A stretch of DNA of 64,000 bases from NCBI GenBank assembly GCA_902539235.1, contig CACBIC010000001.1, forward strand, positions 1 through 64,000, written 5' to 3'. Under the pieces are notes generated by a model, which was given only the letters and a program-made list of their open reading frames with translations, ran no database searches and was not told where the DNA came from. Position 1 is the first letter of the stretch. Every line of letters begins with the position of its first letter. This stretch comes from an uncultured Pelagibacteraceae bacterium. GTDB taxonomy: Bacteria > Pseudomonadota > Alphaproteobacteria > Pelagibacterales > Pelagibacteraceae. This document shows, in pieces, positions 16,429-25,128 of this stretch. The translations under genes were made by a program, and so were the position numbers.

Positions 16429-17294
16429 TAACCTGCCTCTCTCATTAAATAATCAGAGTCATGTGAAGAAGTTAGCAATTTTTTATTAGTTTTTTTTATT
16501 TTCGGTAAATAGCTGACATTTTTATATCTCCAAACAACCGGTTTGCTTAGAGCATAACTTCCATATATAAAAAATCTTTTTTTCCCTTTAATCTCTTTAA
16601 ATAATGAGACACCGTGATATGAATTAGGAGTAGATTGAAAGAAAATTACACTACCTTTTGATGGGGTAAATTCTTTTACTTTTACAAGTTCAGAAATACT
16701 CGGAAATCTTTTAAAACTTTTTCTAAATTTCATATTTGTCCTTTTTTTAAAAATAGATAATGCTCCACCATTTTTTTTTGGTATGTCGTTTAAATAAATT
16801 AGGAAATTATAAAGTCTTGTAACATCATCTCTATGTGGCCTCAATCTGTAACCACCTCTAGATACCGAAAAATCTATGTCTAAATTTACATTTGGATTTT
16901 TATAAGTCTTTCCTAGCATTTTCATTAGTTCTTTAGAATTCATTAATTTTTTATTAGTAAATTTTTCTCTTAAAAATTTTTGTGGCAAAAACGTATTGGA
17001 CCAACCGTAATTCTTAAAGGTTTTTTTAAATCTTTTTTCAACTTTTTTGTAAAAGGACTGACTATTAAATTGTTTATACAATTTATTAGATAGTTTTGAC
17101 TTTTTTAAATAATTTTTAAAGTTGCTTGATCCTTTATTAATTCTATTTCTTCCACCTTGTATTAAGTCATCAAACGCATTTGCATTTTTGATTTCATTTA
17201 TAAGTTTATCGCAATCTTTTTTTGAAATAATTCCTTTGCCAACCATCACAGGAAAGTTGCTTTTCACTTTCATTAATCCGTTAACATTTATCAT
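16428..17294 (-). CDS. 2OG-Fe(II) oxygenase (prolyl 4-hydroxylase-like fold) inside the liv operon
   Basis: This 288-aa protein has a C-terminal double-stranded beta-helix oxygenase core: GGYRLRPHRDDVTR with the HxD metal pair, FLIYLNDIPKKNGGALSIFK, then GSVIFFQSTPNSYHGVS with the distal His and KKRFFIYGSYAL after it. This is the pattern of 2OG-Fe(II) oxygenases that modify proteins or small molecules. It sits between livK and livM, downstream of a terminator and overlapping livM. That suggests it processes the imported substrate, though position alone is weak evidence. The N-terminal 120 residues are Lys-rich and not diagnostic. Confidence 0.8.
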   Translation of the reverse strand: MINVNGLMKVKSNFPVMVGKGIISKKDCDKLINEIKNANAFDDLIQGGRNRINKGSSNFKNYLKKSKLSNKLYKQFNSQSFYKKVEKRFKKTFKNYGWSNTFLPQKFLREKFTNKKLMNSKELMKMLGKTYKNPNVNLDIDFSVSRGGYRLRPHRDDVTRLYNFLIYLNDIPKKNGGALSIFKKRTNMKFRKSFKRFPSISELVKVKEFTPSKGSVIFFQSTPNSYHGVSLFKEIKGKKRFFIYGSYALSKPVVWRYKNVSYLPKIKKTNKKLLTSSHDSDYLMREAG

Positions 17295-17315
17295 TTTTAT
17301 GATTCCCTTAGAAAA

Positions 17316-17342
17316 ATGAGCGGTGTATTAAACACCGCTCAT
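17316..17342 (-). terminator. Intrinsic terminator/attenuator after livK
   Basis: A perfect 11-bp inverted repeat (ATGAGCGGTGT / ACACCGCTCAT) with a 5-nt loop lies 12 bp past the livK stop. On the - strand it is followed at once by TTTTT, the layout of a Rho-independent terminator. It lies 21 bp before the next gene's start, so it likely lets livK be made in excess of the permease and ATPase. The + strand also has a T-run after a short gap, so it could work both ways. Confidence 0.85.
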
Positions 17343-17354
17343 AAATTTTTTTAA

Positions 17355-18551
17355 TTATAGACCGTCACTTGGGTTGAATGTAACTGTACCAGCAACTGCT
17401 GTTTTCCAGTTTTTTCCACCTCTTGAGTATTTGATCATAACTGGTGTTTTGTTACCATCTCTACACTCTGGTGAACCATTCGCACAAAAACTAATTGGTC
17501 CTGAAGCTAATCCAGTAAAATTAGTTATGCCAGCGATAGCATCTCTGACAGCTAACCTATCAGCAGCTAAATCACCTGTGAATTTAGCAGAAGCTTTTGT
17601 CAATGCAGGTTTAAGCATGTCTAAAAGATCTTGCATTTGTGAAAAGTCGTGACCTGGTGTTACACCGTAGGTGTCTTTGATCTTCTTCACAAATTTTTTA
17701 GCGATTGGTCTTGTGTCTGAAGCAGCGAAAGCAGCTGAGTAAACAACTCCAACCGCAGCTTTACCTGCGTTTGTTGGCACTTCTACTTTTGAAGCTACTG
17801 AGTTTGCTACTCTGTGTACGCTTTTTGGTATTCCAACTTCATATGATTGAACAAGCATACGAACTGTTTCATCAACTAGACCAGATAAAACTATTACATC
17901 TGGGTTAGTAGCTTTAGCTTTCATTAAGTAAGATCTAAAGTCAGTTTCTTTTTCACCGGCTTGAACTGCATAAGTTGGTTCAACTCCGTACTCGTCTTTC
18001 ATAAATTGTATCATCTCTTTAGCAAAAACCATGCTGGCTTGGTCAGGCACATAGATATACGCTATCTTTTTACCTTGTTGCTCAGCAGTGAATTTACCTT
18101 GTACAAGTTTATAAAATCTAGAAGATACTGGTACTCTGAATATATATTCACTTCCCTGCATAGTGATTTTAGAACTTGTAGAGTGAGGTATAATTTGCGG
18201 AACTTTTGCTTTAGTTATAACTGGAACCATTGGTAAAGTTACAGAACTACAGCTTGATCCGATTATTACGTGAACTTTGTCTTGGTAGGCAAGTTTTGTA
18301 GCATTCGCTACTCCTTTTTCTGATTTACACTCATCGTTATATAGAGTTAAATCAATTTTTCTACCATTGATACCGCCTTCTTTATTCCACATCTCTACAG
18401 TATCAGTTATTAATTCACCGTGCTTATATCCAACATCTGATAACATTCTAAATGAAACACCAATTTTGATGTCATTTGCTTGTGCTATTGATGATAGGGC
18501 TAAACCAGCAGTGAATACTAGTGTCGAAAAAATAACTTTTAATTTTTTCAT
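17355..18551 (-). CDS. livK: Branched-chain-type ABC transporter substrate-binding protein LivK
   Basis: This is a periplasmic type I binding protein. I start it at 18551 (398 aa) because MKKLKVIFSTLVFTAGLALSSIAQA is a standard signal peptide ending in AQA, with a GAGGG ribosome site just upstream. The ORF-track start adds 20 basic residues from the promoter region. The mature part begins NDIKIGVSFRMLSDVGYKHGE and has IIGSSCSSVTLPMVPV and IPHSTSSK ligand-loop segments. Four or more Cys (NDECKSEKG, SFCANGSPEC) suggest disulfides. The ligand is unknown; the family takes amino acids, amides, urea and aromatic or other carboxylates. Confidence 0.93.
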   Translation of the reverse strand: MKKLKVIFSTLVFTAGLALSSIAQANDIKIGVSFRMLSDVGYKHGELITDTVEMWNKEGGINGRKIDLTLYNDECKSEKGVANATKLAYQDKVHVIIGSSCSSVTLPMVPVITKAKVPQIIPHSTSSKITMQGSEYIFRVPVSSRFYKLVQGKFTAEQQGKKIAYIYVPDQASMVFAKEMIQFMKDEYGVEPTYAVQAGEKETDFRSYLMKAKATNPDVIVLSGLVDETVRMLVQSYEVGIPKSVHRVANSVASKVEVPTNAGKAAVGVVYSAAFAASDTRPIAKKFVKKIKDTYGVTPGHDFSQMQDLLDMLKPALTKASAKFTGDLAADRLAVRDAIAGITNFTGLASGPISFCANGSPECRDGNKTPVMIKYSRGGKNWKTAVAGTVTFNPSDGL

Positions 18552-18661
18552 ATTTCCCTCTTTCCTTTTTATTTTAAATCTTCGGCGTTTTTGATTGACG
18601 TCAAAGATCAAATTTAATTAAATGCATTTAATAAAATATAGAATTTTAAATCAAGTGTTAT
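18552..18661. promoter_or_regulatory. Divergent livK/livF promoter region with palindrome TTGACGTCAA
   Basis: The 110-bp gap drives livK leftward and livF rightward. It contains the perfect 10-bp palindrome TTGACGTCAA (18595-18604), with flanking TTTGAT and ATCAAA arms (18590-18595 and 18607-18612) that form a wider, off-centre inverted repeat. This is a plausible operator for a shared regulator, but no regulator gene is adjacent. I could not fix the -10 and -35 elements with confidence. Confidence 0.5.
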
Positions 18662-19387
18662 ATGCTTAAAATAGATGGTCTAGTTTCTGGCTACGGGTCA
18701 GTGCAAATTTTAAATGGTGCAAACATGAAAGTAGATGCACAATCAATAGTTGCATTACTGGGTGGAAATGGCACAGGTAAATCTACAATTTTAAAAGCTT
18801 GTTCTGGATTAATTAGATCTTGGAGTGGGAGTATTAACTTTGATGGAGAAGATATTCATAACAACCCACCTCATAAAATCGTTGAGAGAGGATTAGTTCA
18901 AGTTACCCAAGGAAAAGATGTTTTCCCGGCTATGTCTGTAATTGAAAATTTACGATTAGGTGGGTTCGTTTTAAATTCAAAACAAAAATTAAAAGATAAT
19001 CTTGAAAAAGTATTCGATTATTTTCCAAGATTAAATGAAAGAAAAAATCAATTAGCAGCAACGCTATCAGGTGGTGAACTACAAATGTTATGTATAGGAA
19101 GAGGATTAATGTCTAATCCTAAAATGATAATGCTGGATGAGCCAAGTGCAGCTTTAGCTCCTCAAATCGTTTTGGATATTTTTAAAAATATAAATCGAAT
19201 AAGAAAAGATGGCTTAACAGTACTAGTAGTTGAGCAAAATGTAAGAATGGCATTATTACTAGCTGATTACGGTTATGTGATTAAAGATGGTGTTATTAAA
19301 GTTGAGGGTGAGTCTAAAAAGCTAATGTACGATGACACAGTAAAAGACTCTTATCTAGGAGGCGGAGGAACTACTGCAAATGTTTAA
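18662..19387 (+). CDS. livF: Branched-chain-type ABC transporter ATPase LivF
   Basis: This 241-aa ATPase has Walker A LGGNGTGKSTIL, the LivF-type Q-loop region VQVTQGKDVFPAMSVIENLRLGG, signature LSGGELQMLCIGRGLMS and Walker B MIMLDEPSAALAP. The shorter length and this Q-loop mark it as LivF, the partner of LivG. It is the first gene of the + strand unit, and its end overlaps livH by 8 bp. The same divergent promoter region controls livK. Confidence 0.93.
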   Translation: MLKIDGLVSGYGSVQILNGANMKVDAQSIVALLGGNGTGKSTILKACSGLIRSWSGSINFDGEDIHNNPPHKIVERGLVQVTQGKDVFPAMSVIENLRLGGFVLNSKQKLKDNLEKVFDYFPRLNERKNQLAATLSGGELQMLCIGRGLMSNPKMIMLDEPSAALAPQIVLDIFKNINRIRKDGLTVLVVEQNVRMALLLADYGYVIKDGVIKVEGESKKLMYDDTVKDSYLGGGGTTANV

Positions 19388-20417
19388 AACATTTAAATTT
19401 ACAAGAAAAGTTGAAAATATTTTAATGCTAATATTTACAGCAATTTTTTTAATTTATATCAGCTTAAGTCCTGATATGAGCATTGACTCCTTAAAAGGAG
19501 TATTAGTCATTGGTGTTACCGTTGGAATTATCTACGGCTTAGTAGCAGTTGGTATATCCCTTATTTATACCGGTTTAGATGTTGTTAATTTCTCTCACGG
19601 AGAATTTTTTATGATAGGTGCCTTTACTGGTTTAACAGTTTACAACTTTCTTATAGATGGTGAGTTAATATATGCAATTTTTCCTGAAGCTTATGGTGTC
19701 GTTGGTTATGTAATAGGATTATTTTTTGCCTTTGTATTAATGGGTCTTTTTGGTGTTTTAATAGAGAGAATATTTTTAAGACCTTTAACTAAAAAAGGTG
19801 GTGGATATACTGTAGCTGGAATGGGAATAATCATTTGTGGATTTGGTTTATCTGTAATACTTCAAAATATCGCATATTTAATTTGGAATCCAACTGCACA
19901 TCCCTTTCATGCAGACTTGGGTTTACCAATTAATATAGCTGGAATTACATTACCTATGACATATTTATGGATGTTAGTTACTGGTTTTGTTGTAGCTGGA
20001 GCACTTTACTTCTTCCTGAATAAAACAAAAATGGGGTTAGGCGTAAGAGCAGTAGCATTTTCAAAAGACATCTCTAATTTAGTAGGAATAAATGTTCCAC
20101 TTTATATCTCAATAATTTTTGGTATTGCTTGCGCCCTAGCAGGTATAGCTGGAACATTGGTAGGACCAACTTATCAAGTTGTAGTTTACATGGGGTATAT
20201 TATACTTTTAAAAGCCTTTGCCTCTGCAGTAGTTGGTGGATTTGGAAGTTTACCAGGAGCTATTGTAGGAGGTTTTACAGTTGGGCTTTTTGAAACTGCT
20301 TGCTCATTTTTTATTTCTGGTAGTCATAAAGATGCCTATGCGTTTTTACTTATGGTTGTTGTGTTATTAATTAAACCAACTGGTTTTTTTGGTGTTCAAG
20401 TAAAAATGAAAGCTTAA
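19380..20417 (+). CDS. livH: Branched-chain-type ABC transporter permease LivH
   Basis: This 345-aa permease, about eight to nine helices, carries LivH landmarks: VGISLIYTGLDVVNFSHGEFFMIGAF, GLFGVLIERIFLRPL, the cytoplasmic loop KMGLGVRAVAFSKDISNLVGIN and SAVVGGFGSLPGAIVGGF. A helix before the core (residues 15-32) makes it slightly longer than usual. It pairs with LivM to form the channel. Its stop is followed by the PanE-like start with a one-base overlap, tying transport to the enzymes downstream. Confidence 0.93.
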   Translation: MFKTFKFTRKVENILMLIFTAIFLIYISLSPDMSIDSLKGVLVIGVTVGIIYGLVAVGISLIYTGLDVVNFSHGEFFMIGAFTGLTVYNFLIDGELIYAIFPEAYGVVGYVIGLFFAFVLMGLFGVLIERIFLRPLTKKGGGYTVAGMGIIICGFGLSVILQNIAYLIWNPTAHPFHADLGLPINIAGITLPMTYLWMLVTGFVVAGALYFFLNKTKMGLGVRAVAFSKDISNLVGINVPLYISIIFGIACALAGIAGTLVGPTYQVVVYMGYIILLKAFASAVVGGFGSLPGAIVGGFTVGLFETACSFFISGSHKDAYAFLLMVVVLLIKPTGFFGVQVKMKA

Positions 20418-21361
20418 TGATAAAGAAAGATACAAAAGTTGCAGTATTAGGTGCTGGTGCTATGGGCTGTCTTTTCGGTGGGTTGTTAGCTGAAAAAGGT
20501 TTAGAGGTTCATCTTATTGATGTTTGGAAAGAACATGTAGACGAAATTAATAGTAAAGGTTTAAAAATGATGGGTCATGGCGGAGATAGGACAATAAAGA
20601 TTCATGCTACGACTGATCCAAAAACTTTAAAACCAGTCGATGCAATAATTATTATGTGTAAAGCCACAGCTTTAGAAGAAGCATTAACAAATTCAAAAAA
20701 TATTATTGGAGATAATACAATGCTTATGTCATTTCAAAATGGTATCGGGCATGAAGAAATCATGCAAAAAATAGCCGGTAAAGAAAAAGTTTTAGGTGGC
20801 TCCACAACACAAGCTTCTAGTATTCAAGGTCCTGGAATAATTCAAAATCATGCAAGTTTACCCTCATGGATTGGTGAATACGAAGGTGGTTCAAGTGATA
20901 GAGTAAAAGATTTAGCTGAAACTTTTACTGCACATGGCTTAGAAACTATTGCAGAAGAAAATATCAAAAGAAGAAAATGGATGAAATTATTTGCTTTAAC
21001 AGCAATTGGTCCATTATCAGCAATATTTGATTTACATCATACAGATTTATACATCGCAAATAAAAATCAAACTATGTCTCGAAAATTAGGTAAAGATATT
21101 ATTCTTGAAACTAGAGAAGTAGCTAAAGCTGATGGGGTTGATGTTAGTGAAAGTGATTGTTTAGAAATGTTCAATAGAATAGTCGACTCAAGACAAACTA
21201 ATAAATCATCTATGGCATTTGATGTTGTAAAGCATAGAAAAACAGAAATTGATTTCATAAGTGGAGCTGTTTCTAAAATTGGAAAAAAACATGGGATTAA
21301 GACGCCTTTAAATGACCTCATGTACAACATTATTAAGATTAAAGAGGGTATGTACGTATAA
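20417..21361 (+). CDS. Ketopantoate reductase-fold (PanE/ApbA) 2-keto acid dehydrogenase
   Basis: This 314-aa NAD(P)-dependent dehydrogenase has the N-terminal Rossmann motif AVLGAGAMGCLFGG and a C-terminal helical PanE domain. The catalytic Lys is at position 190 in RKWMKLFALTAIGPLSA, and the Ser (NKSSM) and Glu (TEIDF) of the family are kept. The two asparagines that hold ketopantoate in E. coli PanE (K-x3-N-x3-N) are replaced here by Leu194 and Gly198. I infer a different 2-keto or 2-hydroxy acid substrate and give no panE symbol. It lies between livH and the CoA ligase. Confidence 0.85.
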   Translation: MIKKDTKVAVLGAGAMGCLFGGLLAEKGLEVHLIDVWKEHVDEINSKGLKMMGHGGDRTIKIHATTDPKTLKPVDAIIIMCKATALEEALTNSKNIIGDNTMLMSFQNGIGHEEIMQKIAGKEKVLGGSTTQASSIQGPGIIQNHASLPSWIGEYEGGSSDRVKDLAETFTAHGLETIAEENIKRRKWMKLFALTAIGPLSAIFDLHHTDLYIANKNQTMSRKLGKDIILETREVAKADGVDVSESDCLEMFNRIVDSRQTNKSSMAFDVVKHRKTEIDFISGAVSKIGKKHGIKTPLNDLMYNIIKIKEGMYV

Positions 21362-21366
21362 GGCCT

Positions 21367-23280
21367 GTGTCTAAAGAAATTATTTGGCAACCATCAAAAG
21401 AGCAAATTGAAAATTCAAAACTAACTAAGTTTATACAACATTGTAAATTAAAAAATTACGATGAGCTTGAGAAAAAAAGTTTTTCTGATCCTGGATGGTT
21501 ATGGGACAATGTAATCAAATTTTCGGATATAAAATTTTATAAACCTTACTCAAAAATATTAGATGAATCAAAAGGTGTTCCTTGGACAAGGTGGTGTATC
21601 GGAGGTAAAACTAATATAGTTTTAAATTGTATAGATCGACATAAAGATAAGGAATTTTTTAACAACACTTTCATTTTTGCTGAAAGAGAAGACGGTAAAG
21701 AAAGCTCAATTACTTATAAAGAATTTGATAAGCAAATCTCAAAGGTTGGGAATACTTTAAAAATAAATGGCTTTAAAAAAGGTGATGTAATTGCACTTTA
21801 CATGCCTCAATTTATAGAAACTTACATTGCTTACTTTGCTATTTTAAAAATTGGGTGTGTAGTGCTACCTTTATTCTCTGGATATGGATCAAAGGCAGTT
21901 ATTGAAAGACTCAACATAGCAAAAGCTAAAGGTATTTTTACTGTTGAAAAAACATTTAGAAAAGCAAAAGAAATAAGAATGTTTGATCAAATTAAAAATG
22001 AATTAGATCAAGTCACTTCTTTAGAAAAAACTTTTTTATTAGGAAAAGAGAAAGGAAAGAAAATCTTTAATTGGGAAAATTTTCAAAATGTTTCTGATAA
22101 TTTAAAAACAGAAGAAACCGATGCTGAAGATCCTGCTATTATCCACTTTACATCAGGTACAACTGGAAAACCGAAAGGATGTGTTTATACTCATATTGGT
22201 TTAGTTGCTAAGATGTCGTTTGATGAAGGAGTGTTAGCAGACTTTAAACAAACTGATATTCATTTGTGCATGGCCGATATGGGATGGATGGTGGGTTCTA
22301 AGTCTGCAACAATAGCTTCTTCACATGGAGCACAAATGGTAATCGCTGAGGGAGTTCCTGATTTTCCTGATGAAGTGCGTTTTTGGAAACTCATTGAAAA
22401 ATACAAGGTTTCCTGGACAGAGCTTTCCCCTGCTCTCATCAGAGCACAAATGATTAAAGATGAAAAACTTTTTAAAGATTTAGATTTGAGCTCATTAAGA
22501 ATGATTTGTACTGGTGGAGAACCTTGGACAGAAAAACCTTGGAAATGGTTATTTCAAGTAATTGGTAAGTCAAAAGTTCCCATTATGAATTCAGCTGGGG
22601 GTACTGAGGTTTCTGGTTCTATTTTACATTGTTGTTTACATCGTCCTTTTAAGGTTGGATCTTTTAATGCTCCCATTCCTGGAATGAGTGCAGACATCTT
22701 AAATTTAAATGGAAAAAAAGTTTCTACAAATGAAATGGGTGAATTGGTCATGAGAAAATCATCAATCGGATTAACAAAGAGTTTATGGAATGACGACAAG
22801 CGTTACATCGATAATTATTGGAGTATAATTAAAAATTATTGGGTACATGGTGATCTTGCAAGTAGAGACACTGACGGCCATTGGTATTTGCATGGAAGAT
22901 CTGATGATACTATAAAAGTATCAGGCAAAAGAATTGGTCCATCAGAGCTCGAGAGCGTAATAGTCAAAAGTGGAAAAGCAAAAGAGGTCGCTGCTGTTGG
23001 AATACCTGACGCAAATAAAGGGTCAAAAATTATTTTATCTATCGTTCCAGCAGAAAATAATGATCAAAAAGAAAGTTTTTTTGAAGATTTAGTTATAAAA
23101 GATTTAGGGAAATCATTTAAGCCTGATAAGGTAATTTTTGTAAAAGATTTACCTAAAACAAGAAATATGAAAATAATGAGAAGAGTTATAAAATCATGTT
23201 TAGCAAACCAAGACCCAGGTGATTTATCAACGCTATTAAATCCAGAATCTGTAGAGGAGATTAGATCACATGCAATTTAA
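21367..23280 (+). CDS. AMP-forming acyl-CoA synthetase (acetyl/acetoacetyl-CoA synthetase-like)
   Basis: This 637-aa ANL-family ligase activates a carboxylate with ATP and CoA. The N-terminal cap (DPGWLWDNVIKFSDIKFYKPYS) is of the ACS type. The P-loop FTSGTTGKPKGC is near residue 260, HGDLASRDTDGHWYLHGRSDDTIKVSGKRIGPSE covers the hinge and core, and the C-terminal KTRNMKIMRR near 596 supplies the catalytic Lys. It starts with GTG, six bases after the PanE-like stop, and its end overlaps the crotonase gene by 11 bp. The adjacent crotonase suggests the acid is larger than acetate. Confidence 0.88.
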   Translation: MSKEIIWQPSKEQIENSKLTKFIQHCKLKNYDELEKKSFSDPGWLWDNVIKFSDIKFYKPYSKILDESKGVPWTRWCIGGKTNIVLNCIDRHKDKEFFNNTFIFAEREDGKESSITYKEFDKQISKVGNTLKINGFKKGDVIALYMPQFIETYIAYFAILKIGCVVLPLFSGYGSKAVIERLNIAKAKGIFTVEKTFRKAKEIRMFDQIKNELDQVTSLEKTFLLGKEKGKKIFNWENFQNVSDNLKTEETDAEDPAIIHFTSGTTGKPKGCVYTHIGLVAKMSFDEGVLADFKQTDIHLCMADMGWMVGSKSATIASSHGAQMVIAEGVPDFPDEVRFWKLIEKYKVSWTELSPALIRAQMIKDEKLFKDLDLSSLRMICTGGEPWTEKPWKWLFQVIGKSKVPIMNSAGGTEVSGSILHCCLHRPFKVGSFNAPIPGMSADILNLNGKKVSTNEMGELVMRKSSIGLTKSLWNDDKRYIDNYWSIIKNYWVHGDLASRDTDGHWYLHGRSDDTIKVSGKRIGPSELESVIVKSGKAKEVAAVGIPDANKGSKIILSIVPAENNDQKESFFEDLVIKDLGKSFKPDKVIFVKDLPKTRNMKIMRRVIKSCLANQDPGDLSTLLNPESVEEIRSHAI

Positions 23281-24040
23281 AGATATATTATATGAAGTCA
23301 AAGGTGACTACGCTCATGTCACTATAAATAGACCTAAAGTGTTAAATGCTTTTACACCAGTAACTCTTCAAGAACTTAAGACAGCTCTTGATGCTGCAGA
23401 AAAAGATAAAGAAGTTGGAGTAATAGTTTTATCAGGTGCTGGAGATAGAGCCTTTTGCTCTGGTGGAGATATGAATTGGGAAAGTTCTAAAGAATTTCAA
23501 AATCATGAATACGAATTTCATATTCACTTAACAAAATGTAGTAAACCAATCATAGCTAAAGTTGATGGGTACGCGATTGGTGGTGGAAATCATATGGCTT
23601 ACTTTTGTGATTTAACTATAGCAAGTGAGAATTCTATATTTGGACAAAATGGTCCCCGAGTTGGTTCTCCAGCCGGAGGAGCTATCGTTGCTCATTCTGC
23701 GAATATTTTAGGACATAAACGAGCAAGAGAAATGTGGATGACTTGTAAAAGATACTCAGCAAAAGAGATGATGAATTGGGGTTTGGTAAATTCAGTAGTG
23801 AAAAAAGATAAATTAGATGAGGAAGTTAAAAAGTATGGCGATGAAATTTTAAAAGCTGCACCAACTTGTTTAAAAATATTAAAGGCCAGTTTTAGAAAAC
23901 AATTTGAAGAAATTTTAAAAATTACACAAAAAGGTATGGTTGAAGAAGTTGCTCCTGGCTATTTTAAAACTGGAGAACAGGCAGAAGGCGCTAAGGCCTT
24001 TCTAGGAAAAAGAAAGCCAAATTTCAAAAAATTTAGATAA
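23270..24040 (+). CDS. Crotonase-family enzyme of the BadI/MenB type
   Basis: This 256-aa enoyl-CoA hydratase-superfamily enzyme has oxyanion-hole segments AFCSGGDMNW (residues 62-70) and GYAIGGGNHMA (100-110). The stretch IFGQNGPRVGS, the following HKRAREMWMTCKRYSAKE, and the tail EGAKAFLGKRKPNFKKF resemble MenB and BadI more than ordinary hydratases. BadI opens 2-ketocyclohexanecarboxyl-CoA and MenB closes a ring by the reverse chemistry. The resemblance is from memory of those sequences. The gene overlaps the CoA ligase by 11 bp, so it likely acts on that ligase's product. Superfamily is certain, ring cleavage is inference. Confidence 0.8.
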   Translation: MQFKDILYEVKGDYAHVTINRPKVLNAFTPVTLQELKTALDAAEKDKEVGVIVLSGAGDRAFCSGGDMNWESSKEFQNHEYEFHIHLTKCSKPIIAKVDGYAIGGGNHMAYFCDLTIASENSIFGQNGPRVGSPAGGAIVAHSANILGHKRAREMWMTCKRYSAKEMMNWGLVNSVVKKDKLDEEVKKYGDEILKAAPTCLKILKASFRKQFEEILKITQKGMVEEVAPGYFKTGEQAEGAKAFLGKRKPNFKKFR

Positions 24041-25128
24041 TGAAAATTAAATCAATCAAAGCAATCACTTTGAGTATGCCGTTTAGCCATGGAGGAAAAA
24101 AGGTAATTTTTCATGGAAAAGAATGGAAAAGTTTAGAATTTAACTTAGTAAAAATTGAAACAGATAAAGGTATCACTGGTTGGGGTGAAGCCTTTGGTTA
24201 TACAAGTTGGAAAGCAGTAAAAATAGCAATTGAAGAGATGGTGGCTCCTTTACTCGTTGGAAAAGACATGAGTAATATACCAGAACTTCTTTTAACTCTT
24301 CAAAAATCTTTGCACTTATTTGGTAGATACGGGATAACAATGTTTGCAATATCTGGTATTGAAATTGCATTATGGGATGCTTTAGGCAAAGAAAAAAATA
24401 AGCCAATTCATGAATTGTTAGGAAAAAAAAATAAAGATCTATTTAAAGCCTATTCAAGTCTTTTTAGATATGGTGATCCAAAAATAATAGAGCAAAAATG
24501 CAAGCAATCACTAGATGATGGTTACCAAGCTATAAAACTTCATGAAATAGAAAATGATTCTATTGAAGCAGGAAGAAAAGGAACAGGTAATCTTCCTTTA
24601 ATGTTAGATACTAATTGTCCTTGGACTTATGAGGAAACATTATCCAAAAAAGATTTTTTAAAAAGTATGAAACTAACTTGGTTGGAAGAACCTATTTACC
24701 CGCCAGAAGATTATGAAACTCTTGCAAAATTGAATAAAGAACTTGGAATACCTATAGCCTGCGGAGAGAATGCGTGCACAGAATTTGAGTTTAAATCAAT
24801 GATCAAACAAAAAGCAGTTACTTTTGTTCAACCATCAGTAATTAAAGTTGGTGGTATTTATGAAATGTTTAAAATTATTCAGTATGCAGAAAAAAATAAT
24901 GTCTCTGTAATGCCTCATACTGCTTATTTTGGACCAGGTTTTTTAGCTACGCTTCAATTAGCTGCATTGATGGAAAAAGATACCTATATTGAGAGATTCT
25001 ATTTAGATATTGATCAAGAATTCTACCCAAATTTTAAAAGAGCATTAAATGGGAAATATAAATTACCTTCAGGACCAGGTCTTGGTATTGACTTAGATTA
25101 TAATAAATTAAGTAAATATGAAATATAG
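24040..25128 (+). CDS. Mandelate racemase/muconate lactonizing enzyme-family protein
   Basis: This 362-aa enolase-superfamily enzyme abstracts a proton next to a carboxylate, as sugar-acid dehydratases and epimerases do. The N-terminal capping domain covers about residues 1-120. The barrel shows IKLHE near 164 (a K-x-H in place of the common K-x-K), metal ligands in MLDTNCPW (about 188), LEEP (about 216) and CGEN (about 241), and MPHTA near 290 with the general-base His. It overlaps its neighbours by 1 and 11 bp. It is likely a dehydratase or racemase of a hydroxy acid; the exact subgroup is undetermined. Confidence 0.88.
   Translation: MKIKSIKAITLSMPFSHGGKKVIFHGKEWKSLEFNLVKIETDKGITGWGEAFGYTSWKAVKIAIEEMVAPLLVGKDMSNIPELLLTLQKSLHLFGRYGITMFAISGIEIALWDALGKEKNKPIHELLGKKNKDLFKAYSSLFRYGDPKIIEQKCKQSLDDGYQAIKLHEIENDSIEAGRKGTGNLPLMLDTNCPWTYEETLSKKDFLKSMKLTWLEEPIYPPEDYETLAKLNKELGIPIACGENACTEFEFKSMIKQKAVTFVQPSVIKVGGIYEMFKIIQYAEKNNVSVMPHTAYFGPGFLATLQLAALMEKDTYIERFYLDIDQEFYPNFKRALNGKYKLPSGPGLGIDLDYNKLSKYEI

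Noticed and set aside
17355-18611. livK starting at 18611
   Set aside because: The added 20 residues are basic, lie in the promoter region and would bury the signal peptide; ATG 18551 has a ribosome site.
14642-20417. The Liv-type transporter as a urea (Urt) system
   Set aside because: No urease or urt-specific features are nearby, and the downstream genes are CoA and sugar-acid enzymes; ligand left open.
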